A stretch of 9,042 nt of DNA from Coriobacteriia bacterium (lineage in GTDB: Bacteria; Actinomycetota; Coriobacteriia; Coriobacteriales; UBA8131). Shown piece by piece: positions 5,844 through 9,042 of this stretch (position 1 is the stretch's first letter; every line of letters starts with the position of its first letter). The position numbers were made by a program, and so were the translations under genes. The stretch is from the NCBI GenBank assembly GCA_009781525.1, contig WQXZ01000064.1, forward strand, positions 1 through 9,042, given 5' to 3'. The notes beneath the pieces are model-generated. The model was not told the origin of the DNA and did no database searches. It saw only the letters and a list, made by a program, of their open reading frames with translations.

Positions 5844-5871
5844 TACAATACCTTAAAGGAAGAGAAAGGAG
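5844..5871 (+). promoter_or_regulatory. Candidate -10 box and ribosome binding site of the membrane protein gene
   Basis: TACAAT (5844-5849) is a 5/6 -10 match, but no good -35 lies at the right distance. AAAGGAG (5865-5871) is 8 nt before the ATG at 5880. If this promoter is used, the in-frame ATG at 5841 is not transcribed, which supports the 5880 start. A small hairpin GCGAAG/CTTCGC at 5797-5813 lies further upstream with no evident role. Confidence 0.35.
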
Positions 5872-5879
5872 TCTGGTCG

Positions 5880-7703
5880 ATGAATATCCCTAGTATACCC
5901 AAGCCAGAGATCAATCCGGTCGAATTAGAACGTATCTTCAAACTCATTACACGTATTGTGGCTATCGCTGGTCTTCCGGTTTTGGCTATTGTTTATTGGG
6001 TGTTTCACCCACCGCTGAACCTCCAGAGCGAAACCACCTGGAACTACTTTTTCGTCTGCATTCTGCTGCCCTTCTTCCTGTATTTCAAGGGGCGTGCCTT
6101 GTTGCTCAGAGCGCAGCCTAACTCACGGCCTTCTCAGCCGAAGGAGATCGATGACAAGGGTAGGCTCAGAGCCACCAGCGTAAACACCAGTGCAGCTAAG
6201 CAGGTAGAGTCGCAGGCAAAACTGTTTGATAGAATCGCTTTGATTCCAATCGGCTTCTTTGGACTTTTTATTGTTGGTGCTCTGCTCAGTGCTACTTTCT
6301 TTCCTGGTAACGCAGCGCGCTATGCTGTAATTATGTCGGTAGAGAACCGTGACTTTGCGACCGATATCCAGGAGATCAACTTCGCAGAGATCCCTGTTAT
6401 CGACAGAGAGTCTGCAATCAAGCTTGGCTGGCGTGTTATGGGTGACATCCCTGAATATGTCAGTCAGTTCGAGGTCTCACCGCTCTATTCGCAGATCAGC
6501 TACCATGGCCGCCCTGTCCGGGTCAGCCCTCTTCTCTATGATGACATCTTCAAGTGGTGGAACAACAGGCAAACAGGCCTTCCTGCCTACGTACTGGTAG
6601 ATTCTGCTTCACAGGATGCCCGCATCGTCCGTCTTGAAAGCAACATGCTCTACTCAGAATCAGAGCCATTGACGCGCAATATTGATCGCTATGTTCAGCT
6701 CAAGTACCCCTTCTATATCTTTGACGAGAAATCTTTTGAGATCGATGAGAATGGTGTGCCGTGGTGGGTTTGTCCGGTGCAGACCAGACGCATCGGCCTC
6801 TTCGGTGGAGTAGATATCACTAAGGTCGTATTGGTCAATGCCTCTACCGGTGAGTGCTTCGAATACACAATCGATGAGTGCCCCGAATGGGTCGACCGCG
6901 CCTATCCGGCTAACCTTCTGCTTACCCAGTTCAACTGGTATGGCGGATACCAAAAAGGTTGGCTGAACTCGCTGATCGGTCAAGAAGGCGTGGTGCAGAC
7001 ATCTCCCGGTCTCGACGGATCAAAGACCTCTGGATACAACTACATCGCTCAAGGCGACGATATCTGGGTTTACAGTGGAGTCACATCCGCTGCAACGGAC
7101 AGCTCTATCGTCGGCTTCATGCTGATCAACATGCGAACCCACGACGCACGCTACTTCCAGATTCCTGGTGCGACCGAGGTCTCAGCCATGCGCTCAGCCG
7201 AAGGCCAGGTGCAGCACCTGCGCTACCGCTCGACCTTCCCACTGCTGGTCAATATCAACGGTCAGCCTACCTACTTCATGGCTCTTAAAGACGACTTCGA
7301 TTTGGTCAAGATGTTCGCCATGATCGACATCCAACGCTACCAGAATGTCGCCGTCAGCGATACGGTAGAATCATGCCGCGAGAACTACCTGGTCTTGCTA
7401 CAAAATAGCGGGGTAATCACCACACCAGCGCTCCCCGACGACCCGCCCGACACTGACGATACCAAGATGGTCACAACCGGCAGGGTGGTTCGCATTGCCA
7501 CCGCAGTAATCGACGGCAACTCCCACTTCTACCTGACCCTCGAAGGAGATCCGCACATCTACGACTGCGCCCTGCCAGCGCTGATCAACGTGTTGTTAGT
7601 AGAACCTGGCGACACCGTTGAGCTGACTTTTATGGGAGCTGATGAAACCGAGGTTATTCTTGTGGAGAAAATCGAGCTGGTGGTACCGCCACCGCCTGAC
7701 TGA
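5880..7703 (+). CDS. Membrane-anchored protein with large C-terminal domain, function unknown
   Basis: A 607-residue protein. The frame is open back into the tRNA gene, but the start is set at the ATG at 5880 (MNIPSIPKPE), which alone has a good ribosome binding site. Three hydrophobic segments are visible near residues 24-42, 54-78 and 117-139, with a hydrophilic loop (about 79-116) between the second and third. After residue 140 a large soluble part of about 460 residues follows, rich in Tyr, Trp and Asp. It includes VPWWVCPV (293-300), a GG-VDITKVVLVNASTGE strand (309-325) and an F-NWYGGYQKGW segment (351-361). A Pro/Asp-rich linker (about 516-528) leads to a small beta-rich C-terminal domain (GRVVRIATAVIDGNSHFYLT, 534-553) that looks OB-like. 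I do not recognise a catalytic motif. By topology the large part is probably outside the cytoplasm if the N-terminus is inside. It is monocistronic, ending before a strong terminator. Confidence 0.85.
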   Translation: MNIPSIPKPEINPVELERIFKLITRIVAIAGLPVLAIVYWVFHPPLNLQSETTWNYFFVCILLPFFLYFKGRALLLRAQPNSRPSQPKEIDDKGRLRATSVNTSAAKQVESQAKLFDRIALIPIGFFGLFIVGALLSATFFPGNAARYAVIMSVENRDFATDIQEINFAEIPVIDRESAIKLGWRVMGDIPEYVSQFEVSPLYSQISYHGRPVRVSPLLYDDIFKWWNNRQTGLPAYVLVDSASQDARIVRLESNMLYSESEPLTRNIDRYVQLKYPFYIFDEKSFEIDENGVPWWVCPVQTRRIGLFGGVDITKVVLVNASTGECFEYTIDECPEWVDRAYPANLLLTQFNWYGGYQKGWLNSLIGQEGVVQTSPGLDGSKTSGYNYIAQGDDIWVYSGVTSAATDSSIVGFMLINMRTHDARYFQIPGATEVSAMRSAEGQVQHLRYRSTFPLLVNINGQPTYFMALKDDFDLVKMFAMIDIQRYQNVAVSDTVESCRENYLVLLQNSGVITTPALPDDPPDTDDTKMVTTGRVVRIATAVIDGNSHFYLTLEGDPHIYDCALPALINVLLVEPGDTVELTFMGADETEVILVEKIELVVPPPPD

Positions 7704-7734
7704 CGCAGCGACCGAACTGCATAGGCTTATAGCA

Positions 7735-7776
7735 CCCGGATGCTCTCACACCAGAGAGCATCCGGGCGTTTCTTTC
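7735..7776 (+). terminator. Strong rho-independent terminator of the membrane protein gene
   Basis: A perfect 13-bp stem, CCCGGATGCTCTC (7735-7747) with GAGAGCATCCGGG (7754-7766), encloses the loop ACACCA and is followed by CGTTTCTTTC. It starts 31 bp after the stop codon. Confidence 0.93.
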
Positions 7777-7809
7777 GGGCAGCGCTTGCATTTATGAGAG
7801 GCGCAGGTC

Positions 7810-7818
7810 TTATCCACA
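7810..7818 (+). promoter_or_regulatory. Perfect DnaA box upstream of the flavoprotein gene
   Basis: TTATCCACA is an exact consensus match. It lies 18 bp upstream of the TTGACA -35 box of the next gene, a position where a bound protein could affect transcription. Confidence 0.42.
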
Positions 7819-7836
7819 AATGTGATCTGAATCGGT

Positions 7837-7866
7837 TTGACAATTGTTTTGTGTGATAGATGCAAT
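7837..7866 (+). promoter_or_regulatory. Promoter of the flavoprotein gene
   Basis: A perfect TTGACA (7837-7842) is followed after 18 bp by TGCAAT (7861-7866), a 4/6 -10 match. A start near 7873 gives a leader of about 110 nt before the ATG at 7983. The palindrome ACTTT-T-AAAGT (7870-7880) sits at the expected start site. Confidence 0.5.
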
Positions 7867-7903
7867 GCGACTTTTAAAGTGGTAGATTATGCCTATACAG
7901 ATT

Positions 7904-7941
7904 GAGAGGGAAATCTATGCATGGGTTTCACTCTCTTTTTT
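7904..7941 (+). terminator. Terminator-like hairpin in the leader (possible attenuator)
   Basis: GAGAGGGAAA (7904-7913) pairs with TTTCACTCTC (7926-7935), nine of ten bases matching, around a 12-nt loop. Six Ts follow (7936-7941). It ends 41 nt before the start codon and downstream of the predicted promoter, so it would act within the gene's own leader. A competing small hairpin AGATT/AATCT (7899-7916) shares bases with the left arm. Confidence 0.5.
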
Positions 7942-7982
7942 GTGTACCGTAATGTTGGTTTAGATAAGAAAATGGAGAAAAA

Positions 7983-9042
7983 ATGACGCGTATGGAAGTC
8001 TTCGACAAAGGTCGAAGTCTCGAGTTAGTGGAGGATATCTATGCCTCCGTCGAGGCTCGACTCAGGGGAAGCACCAAGACCACATGCCCTGTTGAGTTCG
8101 CCAGTGGCTTTGTTAAGCTGGCTGGTGCGCAGAGCTGTGGTAAATGCTCTCCCTGTCGCATTGGCCTGACACAGTTGGCCACACTGCTAGACAATATTTT
8201 AGATGGCTATGGTTTTATTGAGGATCTTGACCTGATCGCAGAGCTGGCTGAGGGAATCTACAATTCTGCGGATTGCGCTATCGGTTACGAGGCTGCAGCT
8301 GTGGTGTTACGCTCGGTAAAGGGCTTTGCTGATGACTTTGTCTATCACATCGAGATGAATGACTGCGCTGCTGACGAGTTTGCAGCGATTCCCTGCACAT
8401 CGGGTTGCCCGGCTGGTGTTGATGTTCCTGGCTATATGGCGCTGGTTGCTGAGGGACGCTACACGGACGCTGTCAGTCTGGTGCGTAAAGACAACCCCTT
8501 CTCGGTAGCATGTGGACTGATTTGTGAGCATCCCTGTGAAGCTTATTGTCGCCGCGCGCTGATGGATGATGCGATCAATATCCGTGGTATCAAGCGCTTC
8601 GCAAATGAAAACGCTGATACAGATGTGCTTCCGGCAAAGGCAGATGCCACTGGTAAGCGTGTCGCTGTGATCGGTGGCGGTCCTGCTGGACTGTCTTGCG
8701 CGTACTACTTAGCGCTTATGGGTCACTCCCCTGTCGTCTTTGAGCAGCGTAAGTTCTTGGGCGGTATGCTGCGTTATGGTATTCCTGCCTATCGCCTGCC
8801 GCGCGAGATTCTGCAAGCCGAAGTCGACTTCCTGCTCTCAGCCGGTATCGAAGTGCATACTGAATGCTCAGTTGGCAAAGATATCGCATTTGAGCAGATA
8901 AAAGACGAGTTTGACGCAGTTTATGTGGCAATCGGTGCTCATAGTGAAAACAGCCTTGACCTTGAAGGTGAGGATGCCGAAGGTGTCTACTCTGCTGTTG
9001 AACTGCTGCGTCTAATGGGCGACAACGAGGATGTCGACTTCA
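7983..9042 (+). CDS. Iron-sulfur flavoprotein, NuoF-type 4Fe-4S plus GltD-type NAD(P) oxidoreductase subunit (3' end missing)
   Basis: The first 353 codons are present and the frame runs off the right edge. The ATG at 7983 has GGAG 5 nt upstream; the ATG at 7992 is too far from it. Domain order: a NuoF C-terminal-like helical 4Fe-4S segment with SCGKCSPC (Cys52, 55, 58) and Cys98. Next is a Fer4_20/DPD-like two-cluster domain with Cys138, Cys142, Cys177, Cys181, Cys185 and Cys189. Then comes an FAD Rossmann fold, VAVIGGGPAGLSCAYYLA (227-244), followed by GGMLRYGIPAYRLPREIL (260-277), the hallmark of GltD-like proteins. The NADH/FMN-binding half of NuoF is absent. Such proteins pass electrons between NAD(P)H and an iron-sulfur partner, typically a soluble formate dehydrogenase or FeFe hydrogenase. 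The partner would be expected just beyond the window. Glutamate synthase small subunit is less likely because of the N-terminal NuoF segment. Confidence 0.9.
   Translation, partial: MTRMEVFDKGRSLELVEDIYASVEARLRGSTKTTCPVEFASGFVKLAGAQSCGKCSPCRIGLTQLATLLDNILDGYGFIEDLDLIAELAEGIYNSADCAIGYEAAAVVLRSVKGFADDFVYHIEMNDCAADEFAAIPCTSGCPAGVDVPGYMALVAEGRYTDAVSLVRKDNPFSVACGLICEHPCEAYCRRALMDDAINIRGIKRFANENADTDVLPAKADATGKRVAVIGGGPAGLSCAYYLALMGHSPVVFEQRKFLGGMLRYGIPAYRLPREILQAEVDFLLSAGIEVHTECSVGKDIAFEQIKDEFDAVYVAIGAHSENSLDLEGEDAEGVYSAVELLRLMGDNEDVDF

Overview
The window looks like the chromosome of a strictly anaerobic Gram-positive bacterium of mid GC content. The best guess is a gut- or mouth-associated member of the Coriobacteriia (Eggerthellaceae-like). 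That guess rests on the combination of non-HemE uroporphyrinogen-decarboxylase-fold (URO-D) paralogues beside an MFS carrier, a NuoF/GltD-type iron-sulfur flavoprotein, and long GC-rich repetitive intergenic DNA. It is inference, because there is no rRNA or other marker gene here.

Left part (1-4900). A 5'-proximal fragment of an acidic uncharacterised protein runs off the left edge on the minus strand. Next come two URO-D superfamily genes transcribed divergently from a 361-bp intergenic region (1979-2339). This region carries candidate promoters, an inverted repeat with arms centred 52 bp apart, CAGATA direct repeats and a cluster of DnaA-box-like 9-mers. The right-hand URO-D gene converges on a minus-strand MFS transporter gene across a strong bidirectional terminator. 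The two URO-D proteins are not HemE. They resemble the MtaA/CmuA-like methyltransferase branch and keep its H-x-C motif. With the transporter they suggest a module that imports and demethylates a small molecule, but no corrinoid protein is visible in the window.

Middle part (4841-5682). About 765 bp has no credible protein gene but is full of structure. It holds the MFS promoter, a 10-bp tandem repeat, a 38-bp tandem repeat, a G-quadruplex-type tract on the minus strand, a perfect 31-bp inverted repeat enclosing 110 bp that contains three palindromes, and GC-rich hairpins with a recurring GATTRCC motif. At its right edge sits an initiator tRNA-Met gene (minus strand) with its own promoter and terminator.

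Right part (5683-9042). A 607-residue membrane-anchored protein of unknown function follows, ending in a strong terminator. After a leader with a perfect DnaA box, a TTGACA promoter and a terminator-like hairpin comes the start of a redox gene cut by the window's right edge. It joins a NuoF-type 4Fe-4S segment to a GltD-type FAD/NAD(P) domain, as in NAD(P)-linked subunits of soluble formate dehydrogenases and FeFe hydrogenases. Perfect 9-mer DnaA boxes occur three times, all between genes.
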